This document shows, in pieces, positions 35,593 to 46,100 of a stretch of DNA of 64,000 bases. Position 1 is the stretch's first letter, and every line of letters begins with the position of its first letter. The notes under the pieces are model-generated. The model was not told where the DNA came from, made no database searches, and saw only the letters and a program-made list of their open reading frames with translations. Made by a program: the position numbers and the translations under genes. This DNA comes from Longimicrobiales bacterium (lineage in GTDB: Bacteria > Gemmatimonadota > Gemmatimonadetes > Longimicrobiales > Gaopeijiaceae): NCBI GenBank assembly GCA_951813395.1, contig OX638356.1:3298501-3362500 (forward strand), read 5' to 3'.

Positions 35593-36312
35593 ATGGACTT
35601 CGAGACCTTCGAAAAACAGTCGCGCCGTATCTACGAGAGCATTCCGGAGGCCTACCGGGAGGGCGTCGACGGGATGACCGTGCACCGGGATGCGCTCCCC
35701 CATCCACGCTTCCCCGGCGTCTACACCCTTGGCGAATGCCTGACCGAGTCCTATCCGTCGAGCTGGGACGGTCCCGACACCTTGCGATCGCAGGTCCTCC
35801 TCCATTGGGGGTCCTTCCGTGCGCTTGCCGCGGTCGACCCCGCATTCGACTGGGGCGAACAGGTCTGGGAGACGCTGACCCACGAACTGCGCCACCACCT
35901 CGAATCGCTCGCCGACACCGACGACCTGCTCGGGGTGGACTACGCGATGGAACACACGTTCCAGCGCCATCAGGGACTGGACTTCGACCCCGGCTACTAC
36001 CGGCACGGCGATCGCCTGGCTCCGGGCGTCTACGCGGTCGAGGACGAGGTCTACATCGAGCAGTTCTGGAGGGCCGCCGATTTCGCGCGCACGCCGGAGA
36101 TTCGCTTCTCATGGGCGGGGCGCCGGTACGGTATCGGTCATCCGGGCGAACTCGGAGACTTCCATTTCATACGGATCGTGGACGGGATTCCGGCCCCTCC
36201 GTACCTTGAACTGGTGCTGGTGCGCAGGTCCTCCTGGCTGAAACGGACCCGGGCCGCGCTGAGGCGGGATGACATCGAGGTTTACGAGTCCGAGGCGGCG
36301 GTGAGGGGTTGA
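35593..36312 (+). CDS. zincin-like metallopeptidase-domain protein
   Basis: 239 residues, no signal peptide. His97-Glu98-Leu-Arg-His101 (THELRHHLE) is an HExxH zinc-binding motif, preceded by a long N-terminal region (FPGVYTLGECLTESYPSSW) and followed by acidic residues. This layout resembles the small cytosolic minimal zincins (metallopeptidase family Zincin_1), but it is longer than most, with an extra C-terminal part of about 120 residues (IEQFWRAADFARTPEIRFSW). Substrate unknown. Start ATG at 35593 has no strong ribosome site. Confidence 0.65.
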   Translation: MDFETFEKQSRRIYESIPEAYREGVDGMTVHRDALPHPRFPGVYTLGECLTESYPSSWDGPDTLRSQVLLHWGSFRALAAVDPAFDWGEQVWETLTHELRHHLESLADTDDLLGVDYAMEHTFQRHQGLDFDPGYYRHGDRLAPGVYAVEDEVYIEQFWRAADFARTPEIRFSWAGRRYGIGHPGELGDFHFIRIVDGIPAPPYLELVLVRRSSWLKRTRAALRRDDIEVYESEAAVRG

Positions 36313-36385
36313 AGAGAACCCAAATGCAACCGGCGGTGTAGACGACACAGGCCGAAGTGCCCCGACAAACCGGAGAGAGGCAACG

Positions 36386-37006
36386 ATGACGCGGACACGC
36401 TCACGGCAACGCGAAAGCACTCACTTTCATCTTCGGCTTCTCGCCGTCGCGGCCCTGGTTGCAACGGTCGGGACCAGCGGCTGCGCTTCCGGTTCGTCGG
36501 GTTCGGCGAACGCCGAGGATGACCGGCCCGCGATCCCGAATGAACGCAGGACCGTCCTGCGCGTCGGCAACTACGAGCGCCTGGAGATCTTCAACGAGCC
36601 GGGAGTCGGCGTGCGTACGATCAATGTGGCAGCCGACGTGGCCTGGCGAGCTCTGGGAGGCGTCTATGTCGAGTTGGGCATCCCTGTTACGTCCTCCAAC
36701 CCGAACTCCATGGAGTTGGGGAATCCCGGCTACACGGCCACGCGCGTCGGTGGCGACCGCATGAACAGTTTTGTCGACTGCGGCAGCGGTCTCTCGGGAC
36801 CGCTGGCCAACCTGTACGAAGTCACGCTGACCGTATCGACCAGGCTTACCGCCAAGGGGCCGGAGAGCACCGAGGTGCTGACCGTTGTCGACGCCTGGGG
36901 CAAGCCCCGCGCCGTGAGCGGCAACACGGTCCACTGCCAGTCCCGCGGCGTGCTTGAGCTGCGCGTCGCCCAGGAGGTTGCCGAAGCGCTGGGGGTCACG
37001 CCCTGA
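36386..37006 (+). CDS. hypothetical lipoprotein
   Basis: 206 residues. The signal peptide ends in GTSGC (Cys33), a lipobox, so envelope-anchored. The mature part is rich in beta-strand predictions (VLRVGNYERLEIFNEPGVGV; TVSTRLTAKGPESTEVLTVV) with two Cys (in VDCGSG and VHCQSR) that could pair. No known domain recognised. GAGAGAGG precedes the ATG at 36386. Convergent with the ankyrin gene, separated by 9 bp. Confidence 0.7.
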   Translation: MTRTRSRQRESTHFHLRLLAVAALVATVGTSGCASGSSGSANAEDDRPAIPNERRTVLRVGNYERLEIFNEPGVGVRTINVAADVAWRALGGVYVELGIPVTSSNPNSMELGNPGYTATRVGGDRMNSFVDCGSGLSGPLANLYEVTLTVSTRLTAKGPESTEVLTVVDAWGKPRAVSGNTVHCQSRGVLELRVAQEVAEALGVTP

Positions 37007-37015
37007 GGAGACCCC

Positions 37016-39220
37016 TCAGCAGGACAGGCACTTGTGGTTGTTCTTCGACCCGAGTTCCTCCAGGAGCGCGACCGTCGCCGGGAAGGGCTGAAGGCGCTGG
37101 ATCGGGCCGTTGGCCATGTCCGCCGTCGTCTGGCCCCTGCGGCTCACCACGGTGACATCCGCACCGTGCTCGACCAGGTAGAGAACCAGTTCGCTGTCGC
37201 CCCGCGAGGCGGCGTGATGCAGCGCGGTAAAGGCGTTGGCGTCGCGCGCGTTGACGTCGGCGCCACACTCCTCGACCAGGAACCTCACGGCCGCCAGCCA
37301 GTTGTCCGGGACGTGGCGGTGCGCATTGCCCGCGAAGGACTGACCGTACCCTACGCCCGAGGCGGCATGGATCGGGTACATGTGCGCCCCCCCGACCGGG
37401 ACGGGCGGCACGCCTGAGAAGTCCTCCTCGGCTCCCCCCTCCCCCTGGCGGGGTTCCTCGCCTTCCTCGGAGACGGACTCCCCTTCCGCATTGGCCTTGG
37501 TGGTCGCAGGCTCGCCTTCGGCCGCCTCCTCTTCCTCGTCCGCGTCCTCTTCCGCCTTCTCCTCCTCGTCATCCTGTGCGGGCGGACGGCGGCGGCGCTG
37601 CGGAGGCTTCATGGTGGCAATGCCCGGATCCGCCCCGTGCTGCTTGAGCAGCCGCATGGCGTCCACGTCGAGCGCGTAGGCGGCGCGCCAGAACGGCGTG
37701 GCCCCCTGCAGGTTGATGCCACTGCCACGGAGAACGCCGAAAGTGTACTCCATGTACCAGAGGTGACTCCTGAGGCGCGGATTCGGGTCCGCCCCGGCCT
37801 TCAGCAGAGCTTCCAGGACGTCCAGATGGGTCGCCACCTGCTGCTCGTGCTCGGTGGGGTGCGCGTACGACGCCCGCGGTGCCCACTGGCGCTCGAGGAC
37901 GGCGAAGAGCGGCGTGGCGCCGGCCGTGCTGGCGGCATTCGGATCCGCACCGCGTTCAATCAACCACAGCGCCAGGTCGAACTGACCGTTCACCGCCGCC
38001 ATCAGCAGGGGTGCGGTCCCGTCGCCGTCCGATGGCTGGTCGATGTCGGCGCCACCCGCGAGCAGGGCCTCGGTGGCCCCCCTGTTGCCCTGCCGGACTG
38101 CGTGGAGCAGCGGCGTAAGCCCCCCCCACGAACCGACGAGCTGCGCGTAGGACCTGGGGCGGGGCTCCTCGTCGTCGGAGGGCTCGGCAGCCGCGGTGTC
38201 GGTGGCTGGCACATCGGCGGCCCCGGTGTCGACGGGTGCAGCAGCAGAATCTGCCGCGGCCGCGGTGTCGGTGGCCGCACCCTCCGGGTCGTCGTCCGCC
38301 TCGCCCTCTTCGCCCTCTTCTTCGTCGCCCTCGCCACCCTCCCCCTCCTCAGCCTCCTCTTCGTCGTCGGCCGGATCGGGGACGTTCGGCCATTTTCGCT
38401 GGATCTCCCGCGACGCCTCAATCGCCGCCTGGACCTGGCGCGGGGTCGGCTGCCAGTCCGTGCCACCCCCCTCCTTCTCCTTGAACGCATCCAGGAATTC
38501 GTCGAGCCGCCTCTCCGCGGCCTGATCCGCGTTGGCGCGCTCCTCAACGTCGACCGAATGCGCGGCCAGCGAAGGGTCCGCCCCGGCGGCCAGCAGCGCG
38601 CGGATGGCATCGGCCCGGTTGTTGGCCGCGGCAAAAACGAGCGGCGTCTGACCCCACGCGGCCTCGCGGGCGTTCACGTCCGCCCCCGCCTTCACGAGGG
38701 CGGCGATCACCGTCGGGTGCCCCGCGCCGGCGGCCAGGTGAAGGGGCGACGCACCCGAGTTGGTCGTGCGCGCATCCGGGTCGCTGCCCGCGTCCAGGAG
38801 AAGCGCCACAACCTGCCCGTGCGCGGCGCGCGCTGCCAGGTGAAGCGGCGTGTAGTGGCCGATCCGCGTACCGGCGTCGACCCTTGCGCCCGCGTAGATG
38901 AGCACCTCGGCCAGCTCCCGGTTTCCGTGTTCGGCAGCCCAGTGCAACGCGGTCATTCCGTCTCCCTGGGCGGCATTGACATCGGCCCCGTCGCGCAGCA
39001 GGCGCCGCACCGCCTCGAGGTCGCCGTGCTGGGCCGCATCGGCCACCGGCGAGTCCGGGACACCGCCCTCCGCCACGCCGCCCACCGTCGACTCGGCCAC
39101 CGCCAACCCGGCTGGTGCGAGACCACCAGGCACCAGAACCGAAACCGTCAGGCAGACCGCGAGCCGGCACACGCGACCGGTGCCCTTGGACCCGCCGATC
39201 ACACCTCCGGCCCGCTTCAT
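37016..39220 (-). CDS. secreted ankyrin-repeat protein with acidic linkers
   Basis: 734 residues with a signal peptide (hydrophobic core VCLTVSVLVPGGLAPAGLAV). Ankyrin repeats occur at about 55-220 (ADAAQHGDLEAVRRLLRDGA; ALHWAAEHGNRELAEVLIYA), again at about 360-460, and at the C-terminus (TALHHAASRGDSELVLYLVE). Two low-complexity acidic linkers separate the blocks (about 280-340 and 555-600, Glu/Asp/Ala-rich). Ankyrins bind proteins. The ATG overlaps the stop of the DUF1552 gene (ATGA), so it is the last gene of the same operon and should work with it outside the cytoplasm. The C-terminal CLSC could bind a metal or form a disulfide. Confidence 0.88.
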   Translation of the reverse strand: MKRAGGVIGGSKGTGRVCRLAVCLTVSVLVPGGLAPAGLAVAESTVGGVAEGGVPDSPVADAAQHGDLEAVRRLLRDGADVNAAQGDGMTALHWAAEHGNRELAEVLIYAGARVDAGTRIGHYTPLHLAARAAHGQVVALLLDAGSDPDARTTNSGASPLHLAAGAGHPTVIAALVKAGADVNAREAAWGQTPLVFAAANNRADAIRALLAAGADPSLAAHSVDVEERANADQAAERRLDEFLDAFKEKEGGGTDWQPTPRQVQAAIEASREIQRKWPNVPDPADDEEEAEEGEGGEGDEEEGEEGEADDDPEGAATDTAAAADSAAAPVDTGAADVPATDTAAAEPSDDEEPRPRSYAQLVGSWGGLTPLLHAVRQGNRGATEALLAGGADIDQPSDGDGTAPLLMAAVNGQFDLALWLIERGADPNAASTAGATPLFAVLERQWAPRASYAHPTEHEQQVATHLDVLEALLKAGADPNPRLRSHLWYMEYTFGVLRGSGINLQGATPFWRAAYALDVDAMRLLKQHGADPGIATMKPPQRRRRPPAQDDEEEKAEEDADEEEEAAEGEPATTKANAEGESVSEEGEEPRQGEGGAEEDFSGVPPVPVGGAHMYPIHAASGVGYGQSFAGNAHRHVPDNWLAAVRFLVEECGADVNARDANAFTALHHAASRGDSELVLYLVEHGADVTVVSRRGQTTADMANGPIQRLQPFPATVALLEELGSKNNHKCLSC

Positions 39221-40629
39221 CTCCCCGTCGCGGCCTCCGTGGGCGCTGCCAGCGAGAACTCGCCCGTCGCGTCGCCGAACCGTTCCAGTCCGTCATGACC
39301 CAGCCGGTGCAGCAGCGTGGTGAAGACGTTGGCCATCGGAGTCCCCGCAGCCGCCCTGAGGTGCACGCCGCCCTCTAGCTGGCCGTTGGCGCCGCCCATC
39401 AACACGAGCGGACAGCGGCGGTGGTTGTGCAGGTTGGCATCGCCCATCGGAGAGCCCCAGATGATCATGGACTGATCCAGCAGGCTCGATTCCCCGTCCA
39501 TGGTCTCCTGCAACCGCTCGAGGAAGTACGCCAGCTGCCTCGTGCGGTACTGACAGATCCGGTTGAATTCCAGGATGTTCCTCTCTCTGCCCCCGTGGTG
39601 CGAAGCGGGGTGGAACGCCCTGTCCGACCCGCTCTCGGGGAAGACGCGGTTGGACGCGTCGCGTCCGGTCTTGAACGCCACCACGCGTGTCGTGTCGGTC
39701 TGGAAGGCGAGCACCTGGAGGTCGAACATGAGCCGCATGTGCTCGCTGAACGAGTCCGGCACCCCCGGCGGCGCGCCCGGAAGCTCCCGTGGCTCACCGC
39801 TGGTGTTGCGCGCTTCGACCTGCTGGATTCGCCGCTCGATCTCCCGCACGCTGTCCAGGTAGCGGTCGACGCGGCGACGGTCCACGGCGCCCAGTTCGCG
39901 CCTGATGTCGGCCACCTCGCTCACCACCCAGTCCAGGATGCTCCTGTGCGTGTGTCGCCGTCGCGCGCGCTCCTCGGCGGTGCCGCCCGCGCCGAACAGC
40001 ATGTCGAACGCCGTGCGGGGACTGCGGATCATCGGGAGCGGCGTAGTGGGCGACGCCCAGCTGATCGAGTCCGTGTACGAGCAGGAATAGTTGTAGTCGC
40101 AGCCGCCCCCCTTGTCCGTGCGCTCGATACAAAGCTGAAGCGAGGGAAGCGCGGTTTCCTGACCGAACTGCTGGGCGTGCAGCTGGTCCAGCGACGTGCC
40201 GCAGTAGATGTCCGAGCCCTGCGTCTGCCTGGGGTGTGCCTGCGTGAGGAAAACCGCGCTGGATCGGAAGTGGTCGCCACCCACCTCCTGCGCCTCGAAG
40301 GCCTCCGCCATGCGCACGTCCGTGTTGCTCACAACCGTCAGGTAGTCCCGCCACGGTTCGAGAGTCTTGAGGACGTTGCCTTCGACCAGCTCGAAGTCGC
40401 GTCCCACGGTTGCGGGCGCGAAGAGGTGCTGCTCGGCGCCCCACTCGTTGCATCCGGGAACGCCGTGGACCTCCTCGATACAGACCAGCCGCGTCGGTCG
40501 ATCGTCCACGGACGCCGCACGCAACCGTCCCGCCGGAAACATCGCATCCAGCAGGGGAAGGGCGACCGTCGCGCCTGCGCCCCTGAGGAAGGTCCGGCGC
40601 GGCAACGACCTGGAGGTGAGGAAATGCAT
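39217..40629 (-). CDS. DUF1552 family protein, Tat-exported
   Basis: 470 residues. N-terminal twin-arginine signal (SLPRRTFLRGAGATVALPLL) predicts folded export. Body has the DUF1552 hallmarks: an early RLVCIEEVHGVPG segment, DHFRSSAVFLTQAHP, and the C-terminal MIIWGSPMGDANLHNHRRCP with a His-rich patch that could bind metal. The family is found beside DUF1592-type cytochrome-like proteins in Planctomycetes, Myxococcota and relatives, with no proven reaction. GGAG is well placed before the ATG at 40629. Overlaps the ankyrin gene by 4 bp and follows the DUF1592 gene by 39 bp. Confidence 0.9.
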   Translation of the reverse strand: MHFLTSRSLPRRTFLRGAGATVALPLLDAMFPAGRLRAASVDDRPTRLVCIEEVHGVPGCNEWGAEQHLFAPATVGRDFELVEGNVLKTLEPWRDYLTVVSNTDVRMAEAFEAQEVGGDHFRSSAVFLTQAHPRQTQGSDIYCGTSLDQLHAQQFGQETALPSLQLCIERTDKGGGCDYNYSCSYTDSISWASPTTPLPMIRSPRTAFDMLFGAGGTAEERARRRHTHRSILDWVVSEVADIRRELGAVDRRRVDRYLDSVREIERRIQQVEARNTSGEPRELPGAPPGVPDSFSEHMRLMFDLQVLAFQTDTTRVVAFKTGRDASNRVFPESGSDRAFHPASHHGGRERNILEFNRICQYRTRQLAYFLERLQETMDGESSLLDQSMIIWGSPMGDANLHNHRRCPLVLMGGANGQLEGGVHLRAAAGTPMANVFTTLLHRLGHDGLERFGDATGEFSLAAPTEAATGR

Positions 40630-40668
40630 GTCGGCTCCGTGTATCAGCTGCGCACCCTGCTGGGGAAT

Positions 40669-43134
40669 CTAGGACATGTCGGCGCCCGGGGCATGCGCCG
40701 TACCGTCATTCGGGCCATCGTCGTCCGCCGGCGGGGACGTGTTCTCCGCTTCCGCTCGCGCCTGCTTCATGCGGAAAGCGTCACTGCCCACCACGCCCAG
40801 GATGAACGAAGACACGCGGTAGTCGTCTTCCGCCGCGGCCCTGGCGATGGCCCGTACGGCCGGCTGGTCGCGGTAGTCGATCGAGCGCCCCAGCGCGTAC
40901 GCCATGAGGTTCCGGGTGAAGTTGCGGATCAGGGGAATCGGGCGCTTGAGGAGCACCTCGGACAGGTCGCGCGCGTTGGCGATGGCCGTGCCGTCGTAGT
41001 AGGTGCCGCGGGTGTCCAGCGCCGCACCCTGCTCCCGCAGGCGCCACCGGCCCGTCACGTCGAAGTTGTCGAGCGCCAGCCCGATCGGGTCGATGAAGTT
41101 GTGGCACGACGAGCACGCGGGATTTGCGCGATGCTCCTCGAGCCGCTCGCGCGTCGTGCGGATCCGTCCGTCCACGGCGCCCTCCGTCTCCTCCAGATCG
41201 GGGATGTCGGGCGGCGGCGGCGGTGGCGGCGCCCCCATCAGGACCTCCATGACCCACTTGCCGCGCAGGACCGGAGACGTGCGGTTCCCCAGCGACGTCT
41301 GCACCAGCATGCTTCCGTGCCCCAGAAGCCCGCGCCGCCGCTCGTCGGGGTATGCGACGCGCCGGAATGCTTCACCGCGCACGCCGTCGATGCCGTAGTG
41401 ACGCGCCAGCCGCTCGTTCGCGAAGGTGTAGTCCGCGCCGTACAACTCGAGGAGACTGCGGTCCTCGCGTATCAGGTTGTCGAAGAACAGCTCGGTCTCG
41501 CGCCGCATGGCGTCGGCCAGTTGACGGCTGTAGTTGGGGAAGCGGAAGGCATCGGGTTCGACCTTCTCCACGTCCTGCAGACGCAGCCACATCGCGGCAA
41601 ACCGCGTGGCCAGCGCTTCGGAACGCGGGTCAGCGAGCATCCGCCGCGCCTGCGCCTCAAGAACGGACGGGTCCGCAAGCGCGCCATCCCGGGCCGCGTC
41701 CGCGAGCTCCCGGTCCGGCGTGCTTCCCCACAGGAAGAAGGACAGGCGGGCCGCCAGATCCTCGCCAGCGAGCACATAGGACTCTCCCGGCGCGACACCG
41801 CCCGGCTCGCGCTCCATGCGGAACAGGAAGTGGGGGCTTGAGAGGATCGCCTCCAGCCCGGTACGGATCCCTATCTCGAAGCCGCCCTCCGCGGCGCCCA
41901 GCTCATGGAAACCGACAAGATCGCCGAGTTCGTCGCGATCGAGGTCGCGGCCGTAGGCGCGGGCGGCCAGCCGCGACAGGATTTCCTCGGCGCAGGGCCG
42001 CTCTTCGGAGCGCCGCGTGGGCCGGCAGGAAAAGACACGCCGCCGCGCCTCGAAGTCCGACACGCCCGTGGGGTTGTGCGGGCCCTCCAGGGTCAGGCTC
42101 ATGAGGTGGGGGACCGACGTCGTGCCGTAGCTGGTTTCCGTTCCCGTGAGCGACCAGTCGTTTGGCCGGATGAGGTCTTCGTAGGGTCCGTCCATCCGGC
42201 GCACGAACGCCGCCGTGACGCGATGCTCGCCTGCGCGCACCAGCACGGGGTCAGTGCGGAAGGGGAAGTCCTTGCGCCCCTGGAAGTCGATGTCCCCGCC
42301 GTAGCGGAGCAGCGCGACCCGCTCGCCGTCGACGGAGATGTCGATGTCGTGAAAGCGCTCTCCCCATCCGGACATGAAGGACATCTCGAAGGTGTACTCG
42401 CCGTCCGCCGGGAAGGAGTGGAGGACGCTGATGCCGCCCCGCGTGCCGAATGGCGCCCCTTCGACGCGTTCCCACTCGTGCTGGGAGACGGTCGGCGGGT
42501 TGGTGTAGGTGACCGATGACGCCGCCGCGTCGCGGTCGCCGACGGCGCGTCGCGCGATCTCGCTCGCCGCGTTCAGGTAGGCGTCCATAAGCGTGGGTGA
42601 CAGCGTCTGCGCGTCGGCGTTGTTGTCGAACCCCGCGGTGATCCGGTCCTGTGGCAGCCACTCGGAGGGATCGATGGTGAGCCCCAACAGATCGTACACC
42701 ACGCGTGCGTACTCGGCGCGGTTCAGGCGCTGGAAGGGACGCGTGCCGGGCCGGGGACTCGCCGCGGCCGTCTCGTCGATCACCTCCTCCATGAGGCGCG
42801 CCAACGCGGAGAGCGTGTCTCCGGCCGGCCTGCGAACGCCCGGTGGCGGCATCATCCCGGCCCGCAGTTTGCGGATCATGCGCTCCGCGGTCTCGGCGTT
42901 CTCGTCGGCGCGGGTGACGTCGAAGCCCACGAGCGTCAGGTTTCCCAGAAGCCGGCGCTCGTTGTGGCACCGGGTGCAGTACCGTTCGACGACGGTCTCG
43001 AGCGATCCGTGCCCCTTCGCGTCCGATCGGCCGGGACCGGGGGCGTGTGAAGATGGCTGCGGCGCAGGCGCATACGCGGCACCCGCAACGATCACCGCGC
43101 CAAGCGCGGCGATTGAAGAGGCGGGGATACGCAT
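40669..43134 (-). CDS. DUF1592/DUF1588/DUF1585-type c-haem protein
   Basis: 821 residues, exported. The N-terminal cytochrome-like segment has Cys53-Thr-Arg-Cys56-His57, a c-type haem motif. It is followed by the multi-domain DUF1587-DUF1595-DUF1592-DUF1588-DUF1585 type chain: FQRLNRAEYARVVYDLLGL, LFRMEREPGG, FLWGSTPDRELAD, RGLLGHGSMLVQTS and RGKWVMEVLMGAPPPPPPP. A second CxxCH (Cys674-Ser-Ser-Cys677-His678 in ACSSCHNFIDPIG) lies near the C-terminus. Domain positions are approximate. It is likely an extracellular redox protein paired with DUF1552; the reaction is unknown. GGAGG inside the end of the upstream gene serves as ribosome site, only 3 bp separating the two genes. Confidence 0.88.
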   Translation of the reverse strand: MRIPASSIAALGAVIVAGAAYAPAPQPSSHAPGPGRSDAKGHGSLETVVERYCTRCHNERRLLGNLTLVGFDVTRADENAETAERMIRKLRAGMMPPPGVRRPAGDTLSALARLMEEVIDETAAASPRPGTRPFQRLNRAEYARVVYDLLGLTIDPSEWLPQDRITAGFDNNADAQTLSPTLMDAYLNAASEIARRAVGDRDAAASSVTYTNPPTVSQHEWERVEGAPFGTRGGISVLHSFPADGEYTFEMSFMSGWGERFHDIDISVDGERVALLRYGGDIDFQGRKDFPFRTDPVLVRAGEHRVTAAFVRRMDGPYEDLIRPNDWSLTGTETSYGTTSVPHLMSLTLEGPHNPTGVSDFEARRRVFSCRPTRRSEERPCAEEILSRLAARAYGRDLDRDELGDLVGFHELGAAEGGFEIGIRTGLEAILSSPHFLFRMEREPGGVAPGESYVLAGEDLAARLSFFLWGSTPDRELADAARDGALADPSVLEAQARRMLADPRSEALATRFAAMWLRLQDVEKVEPDAFRFPNYSRQLADAMRRETELFFDNLIREDRSLLELYGADYTFANERLARHYGIDGVRGEAFRRVAYPDERRRGLLGHGSMLVQTSLGNRTSPVLRGKWVMEVLMGAPPPPPPPDIPDLEETEGAVDGRIRTTRERLEEHRANPACSSCHNFIDPIGLALDNFDVTGRWRLREQGAALDTRGTYYDGTAIANARDLSEVLLKRPIPLIRNFTRNLMAYALGRSIDYRDQPAVRAIARAAAEDDYRVSSFILGVVGSDAFRMKQARAEAENTSPPADDDGPNDGTAHAPGADMS

Positions 43135-43137
43135 CGG

Positions 43138-46100
43138 CTATGGTCCTCCCGGCCGCTCGCCCGCCGACAGCGCCCGCTCCAGGAGTGTCCATTCCAGGGT
43201 GGAGGTGCCATTGGCGGCCCCGGCCTGAACGCGCGCCATCGCCGCTTCCACGCTGGTGCCCGGATCGCGGCCAAGCGCGTGCAGCGCCGAAATGGCGAGC
43301 AGGTCGCCGGGATCCGAGGGAGGACTGCCCGTGCCCACCCCGCCCGCGCCCGCCGCCACCGCCTCGAAGGCCCCCCGCGCGCCGTCGCGGTCGCCCATGC
43401 CCCGGGCCGCAACGCCCAGCAGGTACGTGACCAGGCGCTCGTCCGGCTCGAACGGCCGACCCTGGCCGAGCGACTCCGGCCACAGGAGCGCTGCCTCGAG
43501 GTAGCGACGCGCCGCCTCGTGGTCGCCCGCGTCGATCTCGTCCAGCGCCGCGCCCACATGCGCGAGTTCATGGAGATGGTGGCTATCGCGCGCGTTCTCG
43601 GACGGAAGCACGTGCGTGCCGGCGAGAACGTCGATGGCTTCGCCGTAGCCGCCCAGGTTGATCAGCGCGCGAACATGGAGGAGCGCAAGATTGAAGTCGT
43701 CCGGGAAGATCTCCCGCGCCCGGGCGGACGATTCCAGCGCGGCCGCCCAGCGTCCCTCGCCCTGCAGGTAGCGAATCAGCGTTATCCGCAGAATCCGATT
43801 GTCGGGGGCCAGCTCGACCGCCCGCGTGAAGTCCAGGCCGGGATCGCGATCGTCGATCTCGCGGAGCAGGTGGCCGCGCGCGGCGTACGCCGGGCCATAC
43901 GCGGGTTCGGCCCCAAGCAGTTCGAACGCCAATGCGGCTTCGGCCTTTCGGTCGAGGGCCCACACGTTGAGGCCGAGCAGGTATCGCCAGCCCCAATGGC
44001 TGTCGTACCGGGCAGCCCAGCGCAATACGGGAAGGGTCTCGGGACGGAAGGGGAAGGCGTACGCGAGGTCACCCGGTTCGCCGAGTCCCGCCGGATCGTC
44101 CGCCAGGAAAGCTCTCCACGCACGGATCAGCGGCGTCGCCCCGCCCGCCCGCGGCTCGTTCCCGGCGGCCCGCTGCCCGTCCGGGCCGTCCCCGCCACGG
44201 GCCAGCTGCGGCCAGGGCCGTTCCCACCCGGCCTTCGCGGCCACGTCCAGGACGGATATCGCGTCCCCGTGGAGGCCCCGGCCGGCGTAGGTCACCGCCA
44301 GTTCCAGGAGGGACTGGTCCGGGTATTCGCTACGCATCGCACCGGTGAGAGTGGCGGCGTTGTCGGCGGTCCGGTCCGCCAGATAGCGCTCCGCCAGCAC
44401 GAAGTGGTGCAGCGGATCGATCCCCAGCAGGGCGTCATGCGCATCCCGCACCGCCCCCGCGTCGCCCGAGCGTCGGCCGAGTGCAGCCAGCAACTGCCAG
44501 GCGGGTACACTGTGGCGATCGAAGTCGAGCGCCAGCCGGGCGTACCGCGCTGCCTCCCCCCACTCCCCCGCCCCGGTCATGATCTCGGCCAGGCGCACGT
44601 ACGACGCGGTCCGGAACGCCACCGCGCGGGCCGCCCATCCGAAGGCATCCCGGGCGTCCACGTCACGCCCCAGGGCCCGGTAGAGGTTCCCGGCCATGAA
44701 GTTCGCTTCCGCGTCATACGTGTCGAGCTGCAGCGCCCGTCGCGCGTGTTCCAGCCCCTCCTCGTAGCGCGCCGACCTCAGGTCCAGGTCGGCCAGTCCC
44801 AGCAGCGCGCCGCGGTTCCACGGCTCCAGCGCCGCCGCGGCGTCGAACAGCTCGCGCGCCGGCCCGTACCGCCGACCCTTCGCCAGTTCACGCGCCTGGA
44901 ACACGAGCCGGTCCGCCTCGGGCGTGTTCTCCCAGGCCTCGGGATCCATCTCGAACGGACGGTCCAGCGCGCGCGTGGCGGGATCGGAACTGTAGTCGAG
45001 GTCCAGCGCCGCCGCGCTCAACCGGTAGGGCCGCTCACCGTCCACCTCGTAGACGGCTTCATGGGGCCGAAGCGCCGCCAGGTCGACCGGGTCGGTTGCC
45101 ACGAGCTCGTCGCCGGACCACACCCGCACCGTGTCGCTCACGTCGCCGAAGGCCTGCACCGTTACGCGCAGCGTGCCTCCCTCGCGCTCGACGTGCATGG
45201 CGCCTTCCCGCGACGCGTCCGTGAGGCCGCCGGTGCCCTCCAGCGGGAACCAGGTCTCGGTCCAGCTGCTCGCCGAAACGGGGTCGAAGCCGGCCTGCGT
45301 CACGGGGTTGACGTGGTCGCCCGGTTGGTATTGCACGAAGAGGCGGCCCGCCTGGAATTCCACGTACTGGCCGTCGGTGTCGGTGAGCAGGTCTTCCCAG
45401 ATTCCACCGTCCCGCGCCAGCGACCACAGCCACATCTTCTGGCCCGGCATGTCCTCGTAGCGGGCCCAGTGCCCCCAGCCGTAGCCGTCGTCGTGGTAGT
45501 AGCCGCCGAAGAAGTCGTTCAGCTCGCCCACGACGTGGTATGACTTGTGGCCGCCGAAGTCGTTGTTGCGGTAGAGCGGCAGGAGGCGGCCCGCCTCGTC
45601 GACGGGCCAGGGGCGCTCGCGGCCCGAGTGCTCCAGATAGGAGCCGCCGGGAACGAACAGCTCCAGGTCCTGCTGCGCGAACGCGGCCGCGGTCATCCAG
45701 TTGTAGTATGGCTGCTCGAGGGGCGTGGGATTGTACCACAGCGCCCGGGTCTCGAAGTACGCGCGGTCGGGCGGGAGGCGAATCTCGACCCGCCAGTGCG
45801 TGCGCGAGGGCAGGTCCATGGCGCCGACGAAGGTGCTCACGCTCCCATCCGGGTTTTCGCGCACCGTGTAGTCGACGGGGGTGGCGGTCGCCGGGGTGTG
45901 GCCGATGACGCCGAAATTGAACTCGACCCCGCCCGAGGTCCACGGTCCGCGCAGCGCGATGTCGCGGAATTTCATGACCTCGTTGCGGTAGATGAACTCG
46001 TGCCCCGTCTCCTTCACCACCGCGCCCCACACCTTGCCGCCCGCTTCGGGGAGGACGAACACCTCGATCAGGTCGTTCTCCATCCTCACAACCTTCCACT

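Noticed and set aside
34023-36209. 728-codon plus-strand frame opposite the MFS gene
   Set aside because: Antisense to a clear transporter and overlapping the zincin gene in another frame.
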